The notes beneath the pieces were generated by a model. The model worked only from the letters and a program-made list of their open reading frames with translations. It did not search any database and was not told the origin of the DNA. Source: JBEKZQ01 sp049509675 (GTDB lineage Bacteria; Planctomycetota; Planctomycetia; Pirellulales; Thermoguttaceae). Taken from it: DNA of 8,463 bases. Location: positions 1-8,463 of the forward strand of contig JBEKZQ010000283.1 in assembly GCA_049509675.1 (NCBI GenBank), written 5' to 3'. Positions within the stretch are counted from its first letter, which is position 1, and every line of letters starts with the position of its first letter. Positions 1 to 5,703 of the stretch are shown here, piece after piece. A program made the position numbers and the translations under genes.

Positions 1-2
1 CA

Positions 3-785
3 CACCGGCTGATCGCAGGCCTGGTGCTGGCGCATGTTGCGCTGCACGTTATTGCCACCTTGGTGATCCGTGTGTCGAGCCCTGGTAACGGTCGTTCTGG
101 ATTGCTTCTCTTCGCCCTCTTTATGCTCGGTCCGAGCCAAGCTACGCTTCTTGCGATCTTGGTTGCATTTGGCAAGGGCAGATTCCTTTGGCGCGTCCTG
201 CCAACGGTTATCGGCGCGATCGCCTACCTTCGGTATGTCAGGATCTCAGACCCTGATTTTATGCCGTTGACCATCGGCCAACTTGCCGTCACGGGCGTGC
301 TACTGTTGGTCGCCCGTGTTGTGGGGGTCGAACTGGTCCGCTTCAAGGATCTGCCGAGAGTTTCCAGGCAGCTTCAGTTTTCGATCCGCGATATGCTGTT
401 GTGGATGACCGCCCTCGCCGTGGTACTCAGCGCGGCTCACTACCTGCCAGAACGATGGTTTCCAAGTCTTCCGGTATCGGCCGCCATCGTGGTCTTCGGA
501 AGCTTTGCGCTCGTTGCCATCGCGTCAATGCCATTGCCGCTTTGCAGTAGGTGGTTGCCTGCACGCCTACTTCTTCTTCCCCTGATGATCGGGTTAGGCA
601 CGGCCGTGCTTGCGTCGAGATCTTACACTTGGCCCGCGTGGTATTATGGCCTGCTCCTCGTTCTTATGAGCGCATGGATCACCGGGTCGCTGCTGGTCGT
701 TCGCTGGGCCGGCTACAGACTGACTTGGCAATGGCCGTTCAGGCGTAAGGACCAGGACGAAACGCCTTGTTGCGACGATGGGTAA
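3..785 (+). CDS. Polytopic membrane protein of unknown function, 5'-truncated by the window edge
   Basis: The reading frame is open to the first bases of the window and ends with TAA at 783-785. A GTG at 24 could be a start, but no ribosome binding site precedes it and the codons before it (HRLIAGL) continue the same hydrophobic helix, so the true start is probably upstream. The visible 260 or so residues form about seven or eight hydrophobic segments, so the protein should sit in the inner membrane. Near the middle is 'LQFSIRDMLLWMTALAVVLS', a charged juxtamembrane motif followed by a helix. From memory, 'QFS[IL]RDLL' segments are common in planctomycete membrane proteins of unknown role. 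The C-terminus is polar and cytoplasmic-looking (RRKDQDETPCCDDG). No catalytic motif is recognisable, so I assign no function. The gene converges on the beta-helix gene. Confidence 0.75.
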   Translation, partial: HRLIAGLVLAHVALHVIATLVIRVSSPGNGRSGLLLFALFMLGPSQATLLAILVAFGKGRFLWRVLPTVIGAIAYLRYVRISDPDFMPLTIGQLAVTGVLLLVARVVGVELVRFKDLPRVSRQLQFSIRDMLLWMTALAVVLSAAHYLPERWFPSLPVSAAIVVFGSFALVAIASMPLPLCSRWLPARLLLLPLMIGLGTAVLASRSYTWPAWYYGLLLVLMSAWITGSLLVVRWAGYRLTWQWPFRRKDQDETPCCDDG

Positions 786-788
786 GCG

Positions 789-928
789 GTAGGGTGGGTC
801 GAGGTCGCGCAAGCCTGTGGTGGGTCTCGCAAACCGAGCAACCGTTGCGCAGAACTTTGTCACAAAGCGGTAAGTTGATTAGCGACCGAAGACCCACCAG
901 AACCACGGTTTGCTTGACGCCACCCTAC
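789..928. repeat. 140-bp imperfect inverted repeat (MITE/REP-like) at a convergent gene junction
   Basis: The outer ends GTAGGGTGG (789-797) and CCACCCTAC (920-928) are perfect 9-bp inverted repeats. A second pair, GGTGGGTCT (819-827) and AGACCCACC (890-898), lies exactly 21 bases inside each outer arm, so both pairs share one centre (858.5). The middle of the arms has diverged. Close to the centre is the small palindrome CTTTGT-C-ACAAAG (855-867). An offset pair, GCAAACCG (829-836) with CGGTTTGC (906-913), may form an alternative fold. It begins 3 bp after the membrane protein's stop codon and ends 20 bp from the beta-helix gene's stop. Its first 15 bases recur in inverted orientation at 7204-7218, so this is a dispersed family. 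It has no ORF and no T-tract. Confidence 0.7.
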
Positions 929-948
929 AGTTTATGAAGAATCCGATC

Positions 949-3165
949 CTACTCCGCCTTCGGCAGCACCAGCGCATGGCCGAGCTGCGAACCCTCGTAC
1001 CTGGGCCGATTACTGCCCGCAAACGTGTTGTTTCGCAACAGCAGGCCCTCGACCGCGCCATCCGCACGGATCGTGCCGGCCGGATGACCTAAGATACAGC
1101 CCTCGACGATTACGTCGCGGGTCTTGCCGCCCACGTGGATTCCGCCGCTGTTGTCCGGTGCGATGGTGGTGCGGCGGTGGACGACGCAGCGGGTGATCGG
1201 CCCCTGATACGAAGTGCCGCTACGATCCGCGCCGGTGGTATCGACCGAGGTGTTGCCCTCCAAGATCTCGTTGTCGTGGAACTGGATGTACCAGGACGGT
1301 TGCAGATCCTCGAAGGCGATGCCGTAATTGAGCAACTGGGCGCAGCGGTACAGGCGGTTGCCCGCGTAGAAGACGTCGATCGACGTGCCGTAGCCCGCGT
1401 TGACCCAGTTGGCGTCCTCGAAGCGGTTCTGCACGACCAGGGCCCGGCCGTTGAAGGGCACGATGGTGATGGTCGAGGTCGCGTCGGGCGGGCAAAGCAG
1501 CGGCCGGTCCAATTCCCAGGTACGGCCCTTGTGGGCCGTTACGCGGCGCCACTGTCCGGCCCCGCGGCCGTCCAGCACGCAGACCACCGACTTCCGCCAC
1601 AGATCGCTGCCCTCCTTGGCCCAGTCGGGAAAGGTGGGATCGGCGGCCAGCGTGAGCCGCGTGCCGGCGACAGCCGCCACCCGGCCTTGGTAGGCCGATG
1701 GCCCGGCGTCGAACGTGAAGGAATAATCGGCCTGGTGTACGCTGAGGGCCTCGTGCCGATTTCGGGCGTAGTACAGATTTCGGCCCGCCCCGGCGATGTT
1801 CTGGTAGGCCGTCGGATACAGGCTTACCAGGTGGTTGTCTTCGACGATCACCTGCTCCGCGCCGCCCAAGGGGCAGTTGGTCTTGCCGGCCATGATCCGG
1901 TTGCGGGCGATCAGGCCGTTCCGGCCGGGGATAAGGCCCTCGCCCTTGGCCAGGAGATCGCAATCGGAGACCTCGAAATTGTTGCCCAAGCGGGCCAGCG
2001 TGCCCTCCGGGCGGCGGCTGCCATCGAGCACCCAGTAGTGATCCACGCGCACGCGCACGTGTCGCATGCGGAATCCGCGTTCGCAGGTGATGCCGGTCCG
2101 ATAGTCCAGGGGGAAATACAGGCTCATTTCCTCCAGGCCGAACTCGGGGCCGTGGATCAGCGTGCCGGGCAGGCCGGCCTCGTCCTTCTCGCGTGCCAAC
2201 CCTTCTTGGCCGCCGCCGTCGAGGTTGAATCGTCCGCTGCCCCACCAGAGGACGACCAGCCCGCAGCCTTCGCCCTTGAGCAAGGTCCGCGGCGGCACGG
2301 CGATCTCGCCTTGCATGCCATATCGGCCGGCGGGGAAATAGACCACCCCGCCGCCGCCGCGTTTGGCCTTCTCCAAGGCGGCCTGAATTCCCGCGGTCCG
2401 GTCGGGCACGGGGCTATACTTGGAGAGCGTTTTCCGGCCCTCGGCAACCGCATCCTTGCCGTAGAAATCCAATACGTTGAACACGGCCGCGGGCCAGGCT
2501 GCGGGCTCGATCCGCAGCGTGCCGACCTTCCGCCAGGCCGCGCTGCCGCCGAAACCGTTGTGAACATCAACCGCATAGTCGCCGGGCCCAAGATCGCCGG
2601 GCAGGTCGAAACGCAGCGCGTAACAGTCGCCGGCTGCCGCGCGGAGGGTCGTGGACCGGCCCGATGCCGACTCCAGCCGCGCGATGGCGGGGGCGGCGAA
2701 GCCCAACGACTTGCCAAAAACCCTCAACCAACCGCCGGGCCGCGCCCGATCGCCCGCATCGCTCTGCATCCACCAGGGGTCCGGCGCATTGAGCAACACC
2801 GGTGTGGAGACGGAGTCTCGATCCACGACGCGGCAGGCGAAAATGCCCATTTTCCAGGAAGCCGGAACGACGAATTTTAGCGAACAATCGCTCCACTGGA
2901 GCACCGGCACCGGGCTCCACGGCCCTATGGCCCCTTCGCCAACGGGGGGTGTGGCATCGTCGTCCTTCAGCCGTACGAGCTCGACACGGCACGCGGGGCC
3001 AAAATCGCTGCCCTCGAGCAGTACGGTCTCATCGGGCCGCACCGGGTCGGACGCCCAGAACACGAGTGGTCCTGCGGTGGCCTGCGCCGTGACAGTCGAC
3101 GCACAGAGCGCTGCCGTCCAGAAACATACTCCCGCGCTGTACCGGAGGATTGATCTGATAAGCAT
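949..3165 (-). CDS. Secreted right-handed parallel beta-helix protein (pectate-lyase-superfamily-like)
   Basis: The protein has 738 residues from ATG at 3165. That start is chosen because it begins a classical signal peptide (MLIRSILRYSAGVCFWTAAL, likely cleaved after AQA near residue 29). The frame runs upstream to 3303, but that extension reads through a repeat element and is basic and non-conserved in style. Residues about 32-70 and 140-220 resemble IPT/TIG-like beta-sandwich segments (SDPVRP..TVLLEGSDFG; PGGWLRVFGKSLGF). Residues about 228-320 match the Pectate_lyase_3 pattern (VFNVLDFYGKDA...TAGIQAALEKA...GGGGVVYFPAGRY...LLKGEG). Beta-helix-like repeats follow (VSDCDLLAKG; LIARNRIMAG; VIVEDNHLVS; IQFHDNEILE; VIVEGCILGH). 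A beta-rich insert interrupts them near 490-573 (QGRVAAVAGTRLTLA...GRGAGQWRRV). The fold suggests binding or cleavage of a polysaccharide outside the cytoplasm. The substrate and catalytic residues cannot be read from the sequence. No SD is seen. Confidence 0.88.
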   Translation of the reverse strand: MLIRSILRYSAGVCFWTAALCASTVTAQATAGPLVFWASDPVRPDETVLLEGSDFGPACRVELVRLKDDDATPPVGEGAIGPWSPVPVLQWSDCSLKFVVPASWKMGIFACRVVDRDSVSTPVLLNAPDPWWMQSDAGDRARPGGWLRVFGKSLGFAAPAIARLESASGRSTTLRAAAGDCYALRFDLPGDLGPGDYAVDVHNGFGGSAAWRKVGTLRIEPAAWPAAVFNVLDFYGKDAVAEGRKTLSKYSPVPDRTAGIQAALEKAKRGGGGVVYFPAGRYGMQGEIAVPPRTLLKGEGCGLVVLWWGSGRFNLDGGGQEGLAREKDEAGLPGTLIHGPEFGLEEMSLYFPLDYRTGITCERGFRMRHVRVRVDHYWVLDGSRRPEGTLARLGNNFEVSDCDLLAKGEGLIPGRNGLIARNRIMAGKTNCPLGGAEQVIVEDNHLVSLYPTAYQNIAGAGRNLYYARNRHEALSVHQADYSFTFDAGPSAYQGRVAAVAGTRLTLAADPTFPDWAKEGSDLWRKSVVCVLDGRGAGQWRRVTAHKGRTWELDRPLLCPPDATSTITIVPFNGRALVVQNRFEDANWVNAGYGTSIDVFYAGNRLYRCAQLLNYGIAFEDLQPSWYIQFHDNEILEGNTSVDTTGADRSGTSYQGPITRCVVHRRTTIAPDNSGGIHVGGKTRDVIVEGCILGHPAGTIRADGAVEGLLLRNNTFAGSNRPRYEGSQLGHALVLPKAE

Positions 3166-3205
3166 GCCAATGGGAAACGGAGACTGGCGCCGTCGCCTCG
3201 ATCGG

Positions 3206-3294
3206 GCGGAAAAAAGGGGACAGGCACCGTGGCGACGACGTTTCTCCCATTGCCAAACCAGCTCGTGCCACGGAGCCAGTCCCCCTTTTTCCGC
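3206..3294. repeat. 89-bp hairpin repeat with 28-bp arms, terminator-like on both strands
   Basis: The left arm (3206-3233, beginning GCGGAAAAAAGGGGACAGGC) and the right arm (3267-3294, ending AGTCCCCCTTTTTCCGC) are inverted copies matching at 25 of 28 positions, with a 33-base loop. Each strand reads A-tract, GC-rich stem, T-tract, which is the shape of a bidirectional factor-independent terminator, although the loop is long. The element lies 40 bp upstream of the beta-helix start codon and 23 bp beyond the lipoprotein terminator. It encodes nothing convincing. From memory, ends of the GGGGACAGGCACC type occur in dispersed bacterial repeats. That resemblance is unverified. Confidence 0.7.
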
Positions 3295-3317
3295 AAGGCC
3301 CACGTAATTTGTGCCGG

Positions 3318-3350
3318 AAAAAAATGGCCGGGGGGCGACGCCACCCGGCC
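3318..3350 (-). terminator. Intrinsic terminator of the small lipoprotein gene
   Basis: Read on the minus strand, GGCCGGGTGGC pairs with GCCCCCCGGCC across a 3-base loop. This makes an 11-bp, very GC-rich stem with one mismatch, followed after one A by seven T residues (the A-run at 3318-3324 on the plus strand). It lies 34 bp beyond the lipoprotein stop codon. This is a textbook factor-independent terminator and implies that the lipoprotein and beta-helix genes are mostly separate transcription units. Confidence 0.85.
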
Positions 3351-3384
3351 ACTTGTCGAACTCGACTCGCGTGTACTCAACCGC

Positions 3385-3516
3385 CTACTTCGTCGCCTTG
3401 TCTTTGTCGGCCGCCGGTGCCGGGGGGGGCGGGGTGCCAGTCTTCTTCTTGGTGTTGTCTTCGCAGCCAACATAGAACATGCTTGCCAGCAACAATGCGA
3501 TTGCCAATCGTTTCAT
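3385..3516 (-). CDS. Small secreted lipoprotein, 43 residues
   Basis: The translation starts MKRLAIALLLASMFYVGCED and continues NTKKKTGTPPPPAPAADKDK, then ATK and TAG. It has a short basic n-region, a hydrophobic core and a lipobox-like site (FYVGC, Cys18), so signal peptidase II processing and lipid anchoring are likely. The -3 residue is Tyr, where Leu or similar is usual, which makes the site atypical. The mature part is only about 26 residues: lysine-rich, then a proline run encoded by a C-tract, then a charged end. TAGGAG at 3525-3530 lies 8 bases before the ATG, and an intrinsic terminator follows the stop, so the gene has complete expression signals. I do not recognise a family. Tiny lipoproteins of this style occur in planctomycetes, but this one's role is unknown. 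It is divergent from the HtrA-type protease gene. Confidence 0.75.
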   Translation of the reverse strand: MKRLAIALLLASMFYVGCEDNTKKKTGTPPPPAPAADKDKATK

Positions 3517-3524
3517 CGCAACAG

Positions 3525-3530
3525 CTCCTA
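3525..3530 (-). promoter_or_regulatory. Ribosome binding site of the small lipoprotein gene
   Basis: TAGGAG on the minus strand, 8 bases before the ATG at 3516. It is the main evidence for choosing this short frame over the overlapping 65-residue frame in another register, which lacks any export signal. Confidence 0.7.
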
Positions 3531-3733
3531 AAAAGGGGGATTCCACTACCTATGGTTAGCAGCCGACTCACCAATGAATCGGCCGCACACAGGACGCCGC
3601 TTCAGTTACATCAGGTTCGCAATCTCCGCGCCAAAAATCCGCGAACAGCTTTTGACGTATAGGCGTAATTATGCCAGATGGTGCAAGCTTTCGGGACCGG
3701 CGGAAACCAATGTTTGGGGTGTCGCGATCGTTT

Positions 3734-3748
3734 CGGCAACCGTTGCCG
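3734..3748. promoter_or_regulatory. 15-bp palindrome, candidate operator
   Basis: CGGCAAC-C-GTTGCCG is a perfect 7-bp inverted repeat around a single base. It lies about midway between the two divergent start codons, 218 bp from the lipoprotein ATG and 235 bp from the protease ATG. The form suits a dimeric helix-turn-helix repressor, but no regulator gene is adjacent and nothing else shows that it is bound. Confidence 0.35.
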
Positions 3749-3783
3749 GAATCTACGGGGCACCCCCTGCGTCCGCGACCGAA

Positions 3784-3809
3784 GCGCGATTGATTTCGAG
3801 AAATCGCGC
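3784..3809. promoter_or_regulatory. Nested inverted repeat, candidate operator or hairpin
   Basis: GCGCGATT (3784-3791) and AATCGCGC (3802-3809) are perfect 8-bp inverted repeats. They enclose GATTTCGAGA, which with neighbouring bases forms a second palindrome (GATTTC-GA-GAAATC, 3792-3805). The half-site AATCGCGCC appears again at 3842-3850, on the protease side. Confidence 0.35.
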
Positions 3810-3865
3810 CGTCGAGGAATGCGGATTGCAATACACTTCGCAATCGCGCCCAGTATAAAACCATT

Positions 3866-3898
3866 CGAGTCGCGGTCAAGGGGGGGCGCGGCGACTCG
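3866..3898. promoter_or_regulatory. 8-bp inverted repeat upstream of the protease gene
   Basis: CGAGTCGC (3866-3873) and GCGACTCG (3891-3898) are perfect inverted repeats with a 17-base, G-rich spacer that includes seven consecutive G residues. It lies about 85 bp before the protease start codon, so it could be a leader hairpin if transcription begins upstream, or an operator if not. Confidence 0.35.
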
Positions 3899-3906
3899 GC
3901 GGACCG

Positions 3907-3933
3907 CCTTGAAAGAAATTTACCGATTCAAGG
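3907..3933 (+). promoter_or_regulatory. CCTTGAA-N13-TTCAAGG inverted repeat in front of the protease gene
   Basis: CCTTGAA (3907-3913) and TTCAAGG (3927-3933) are perfect 7-bp inverted repeats spaced 13 bases apart, 50 bp before the protease ATG. The left half contains CTTGAAA, which equals the -35 consensus of heat-shock sigma-32 promoters in proteobacteria. The matching CCCCAT-type -10 is absent. It is a candidate control site for a stress protease, not a demonstrated promoter. Confidence 0.35.
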
Positions 3934-3967
3934 CTGGTCTAACGGCACTTTCATCGGAATAATGACT

Positions 3968-3975
3968 AAAGGAGG
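3968..3975 (+). promoter_or_regulatory. Strong ribosome binding site that fixes the protease start
   Basis: AAAGGAGG ends 7 bases before the ATG at 3983. An in-frame ATG at 3962 would place this site inside the coding sequence and has no site of its own, so 3983 is preferred. Confidence 0.85.
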
Positions 3976-3982
3976 ATCGAAA

Positions 3983-5593
3983 ATGAACTACTTGTTTCGT
4001 CGAGCGACGCCCCGCTGGTGGGTAGTCGGTGTTTCGGGGTTGTTGGTTGCGGGCCTTATCGCGGGCGGGTGGAGTTCCCTAGCCACGGCTCAGAAGAACA
4101 CCGGTCCAAGGGCTTCTGCGGCCGAGCCGGCCGTCCGCTCGGAAGCGGCCGAGCGCGGCGCCAATTTCGCCAAGCAACTGTCCCACGCGTTCCATAGCGC
4201 GGCAGAGCAGGTTCTGCCTTCCGTAGTGACAATTACCACCACTCCACCGGCGCCGGCCGTATCGCACCGCAGTGGGGCGGTCGAACAGGGCGACGAGGCG
4301 GACGACACCGACGTACCGAACCCGTTTGAAGGGACCCCCTTCGGCGACATGTTCAAGGGAAACCCGCAATTTCACCAGTTTTTCAAGTTCGGGATGCCCA
4401 CGCCAGCGCCAGAGAATCTAGTGGAGAGGGGGTCGGGGGTTGTTATTGACGCAGCCGGAGTCATCTTGACGAACAACCACGTCGTCAAGGACGCCGGCGA
4501 CGGCGGCAAGGTGATGGTCCGCCTTTCCGACGGGCGGGAATTTCGTGCCCAAAAGATAAAGACCGATCCCAAGACCGATCTGGCCGTCTTGCGCATTGAG
4601 GGGGCCGGGTCGCTGAAGGCCGCCAAGCTCGGCGACAGCGATGCCATGCAGGTCGGCGATTGGGTGTTGGCCCTCGGGCAACCGTTCGGCCTGGAAGGCA
4701 CCGTCACGGCCGGGATCATCAGCGCCAAGGCCCGCGGGCTGGGCCTGACCGTTCGGGAAAATTTCCTGCAAACCGACGCGGCCATCAATCCCGGCAATAG
4801 CGGTGGGCCGCTGGTGAATCTCGACGGCGAGGTCGTCGGCATCAATACGGCCATCTCCACCCAAAGCGGCGGATATCAGGGCGTCGGCTTCGCCATCCCC
4901 GCGAATATAGCCAAGTGGGTAAGTCGCCAGTTGGTGGAAACGGGCAAAGTCCGCCGCGCCTACCTGGGCATTGCCATTCAGCCCGTGACGGCGGAATTGG
5001 CGGATAAACTGGGCGTAAAGGTCAACGGCGGCGTGCTCGTGTCGGATGTGCCGGAAGGCACGCCCGCCGCTCGGGCCGGTCTGAAAGCGGGCGACGTGAT
5101 CGTCGCGTTTGCCGGCAAACCGGTCGCCGGACCGCAGGAATTGCAAGGGCTCGTCGAGGAATCCAAAATCGACAGTCAGCAGACTATGGACATCGTCCGC
5201 GACGGCAAACGCACGGCGTTGACCGCGACCGCCGCCGAGCAGCCCGCCGACTACGGCCTGGTGCGCGGCCGGATCCGCGGTTCGGGTGGTAGTCCGGAAT
5301 CGGCCAGTTTTCCCGAACTCGGCATCCAGGTGGAAACTCTTACACCTGAAGTGGCGCAGAAATTGGGCGTGAAGGCCGACCATGGCGCGGTAATTACGGA
5401 AGTTCGCCGCGGCGGCCTTGCACAACAGGCGGGGTTGGGCACAGGCATGGTGATTACGCAGGCCAACCGAAAACCGATCAAGACGGCCGACGACCTGCGT
5501 ATAATTATGAAGCAGCAGTCTCTTGCAAAGGGCCTGCTGCTACTGGTGCAAACGGCGGAAGGGTCTCGCTTCGTGGTGATTCAGCAGCGTTAA
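3983..5593 (+). CDS. htrA: HtrA/DegP-family periplasmic serine protease with two PDZ domains
   Basis: The 536-residue protein degrades misfolded envelope proteins, and family members can also act as chaperones. The N-terminus MNYLFRRATPRWWVVGVSGL begins an export signal or membrane anchor, with likely cleavage after ATA near residue 36. A low-complexity stretch follows, then a Phe-rich loop (NPFEGTPFGDMFKGNPQFHQ, about 113-132) like the LA-loop of DegP. The trypsin-like domain runs from about 145 to 320, and its triad is intact: His166 in TNNHVV, Asp199 in TDLAVL, Ser273 in GNSGGP. PDZ1 spans about 323-418 (AYLGIAIQPV...GVLVSDVPEGTPAARAGLKAGD) and PDZ2 about 440-530 (LGIQVETLTPEVAQKLGV...AGLGTGMVI). 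Length and order fit the DegP/DegQ/MucD subgroup; which ortholog cannot be told. A sigma-factor gene follows 110 bp downstream on the same strand. The upstream inverted repeats suggest regulated expression. Confidence 0.95.
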   Translation: MNYLFRRATPRWWVVGVSGLLVAGLIAGGWSSLATAQKNTGPRASAAEPAVRSEAAERGANFAKQLSHAFHSAAEQVLPSVVTITTTPPAPAVSHRSGAVEQGDEADDTDVPNPFEGTPFGDMFKGNPQFHQFFKFGMPTPAPENLVERGSGVVIDAAGVILTNNHVVKDAGDGGKVMVRLSDGREFRAQKIKTDPKTDLAVLRIEGAGSLKAAKLGDSDAMQVGDWVLALGQPFGLEGTVTAGIISAKARGLGLTVRENFLQTDAAINPGNSGGPLVNLDGEVVGINTAISTQSGGYQGVGFAIPANIAKWVSRQLVETGKVRRAYLGIAIQPVTAELADKLGVKVNGGVLVSDVPEGTPAARAGLKAGDVIVAFAGKPVAGPQELQGLVEESKIDSQQTMDIVRDGKRTALTATAAEQPADYGLVRGRIRGSGGSPESASFPELGIQVETLTPEVAQKLGVKADHGAVITEVRRGGLAQQAGLGTGMVITQANRKPIKTADDLRIIMKQQSLAKGLLLLVQTAEGSRFVVIQQR

Positions 5594-5639
5594 GGCAGTT
5601 CCTTGAGGCCCGGCGTTGCGCCTGGTGTATGCGGGGGAT

Positions 5640-5672
5640 ACGACTGGTTTTCGCCGGAACGAAACCAGTCGT
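5640..5672 (+). promoter_or_regulatory. Perfect 11-bp hairpin in the leader of the sigma-factor gene
   Basis: ACGACTGGTTT (5640-5650) and AAACCAGTCGT (5662-5672) form a perfect 11-bp stem with an 11-base loop. The stem ends 31 bases before the sigma-factor ATG. No T-tract follows, so it is not an intrinsic terminator for the protease gene. TCCTC (5672-5676), at the foot of the stem, is complementary to GAGGA (5692-5696) inside the SD sequence, so a second small helix could block ribosome binding. It may be a translational control element, an RNA-processing site or a protein-binding palindrome. Confidence 0.55.
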
Positions 5673-5690
5673 CCTCGCATCCAATGAGCA

Positions 5691-5698
5691 AGAGGAGG
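5691..5698 (+). promoter_or_regulatory. Ribosome binding site that fixes the sigma-factor start
   Basis: AGAGGAGG ends 5 bases before the ATG at 5704. The longer in-frame start at 5629 would translate through the leader hairpin and has no SD, so it is not used. Confidence 0.8.
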
Positions 5699-5703
5699 CA
5701 GCG

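Larger units (their letters stand above)
3517..3982. other. 466-bp divergent intergenic region rich in inverted repeats, no gene seen
   Basis: This stretch separates the lipoprotein (-) from the HtrA-type protease (+) and must hold both promoters. The short frames inside it show no conserved motif, signal peptide or ribosome binding site, so I call none. It does contain several perfect inverted repeats, listed separately where clear. A further near-palindrome, GGCGTAATTATGCC (3662-3675), follows a TTGACG at 3652-3657, but no good -10 box lies at the right spacing. AATCGCGCC occurs twice, at 3802-3810 and 3842-3850, 40 bp apart. GTATAAAA at 3853-3860 resembles a -10 box for the protease gene, but no matching -35 was found. 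Confidence 0.6.

Noticed and set aside
1135..2880. Long open frame (581 codons) on the plus strand, antisense to the beta-helix gene
   Set aside because: It is a by-product of GC-rich coding on the other strand. The composition is repetitive Ala/Gly/Val/Asp with no domain, signal or SD, while the opposite strand shows a coherent secreted protein.
3166..3303. N-terminal extension of the beta-helix frame up to 3303
   Set aside because: It reads through the inverted-repeat element and would bury the signal peptide 46 residues inside the protein.
3530..3540. AAAAAGGGGGA just upstream of the lipoprotein SD, matching the arm of the 3206-3294 repeat
   Set aside because: It is an 11-base, low-complexity match without the rest of the arm, so it is probably coincidence.
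3377..3574. 65-codon minus-strand frame overlapping the lipoprotein
   Set aside because: It has no SD or export signal. The 43-residue frame in another register has an SD, signal sequence, lipobox-like site and terminator.
3907..3933. CIRCE heat-shock element in front of the protease gene
   Set aside because: The half-sites (CCTTGAA/TTCAAGG, spacer 13) differ from the CIRCE pattern TTAGCACTC-N9-GAGTGCTAA.
3574..3962. Two overlapping 94-codon plus-strand frames and a 103-codon minus-strand frame in the divergent intergenic region
   Set aside because: They run through inverted repeats, have no SD or conserved-looking motifs, and contradict each other. Better read as regulatory DNA.
4418..5425. 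335-codon open frame antisense to the protease gene
   Set aside because: The plus strand encodes an intact HtrA protease with catalytic triad and PDZ domains. The antisense product has no recognisable feature.
5616..5644. Possible promoter TTGCGC-N17-TACGAC between protease and sigma gene
   Set aside because: The -10 matches the consensus at only three positions, so I cannot support it. An internal promoter is still possible.
5629..5703. Longer sigma-factor start at ATG 5629
   Set aside because: No ribosome binding site precedes it and it would translate the hairpin. ATG 5704 has AGAGGAGG at good spacing.
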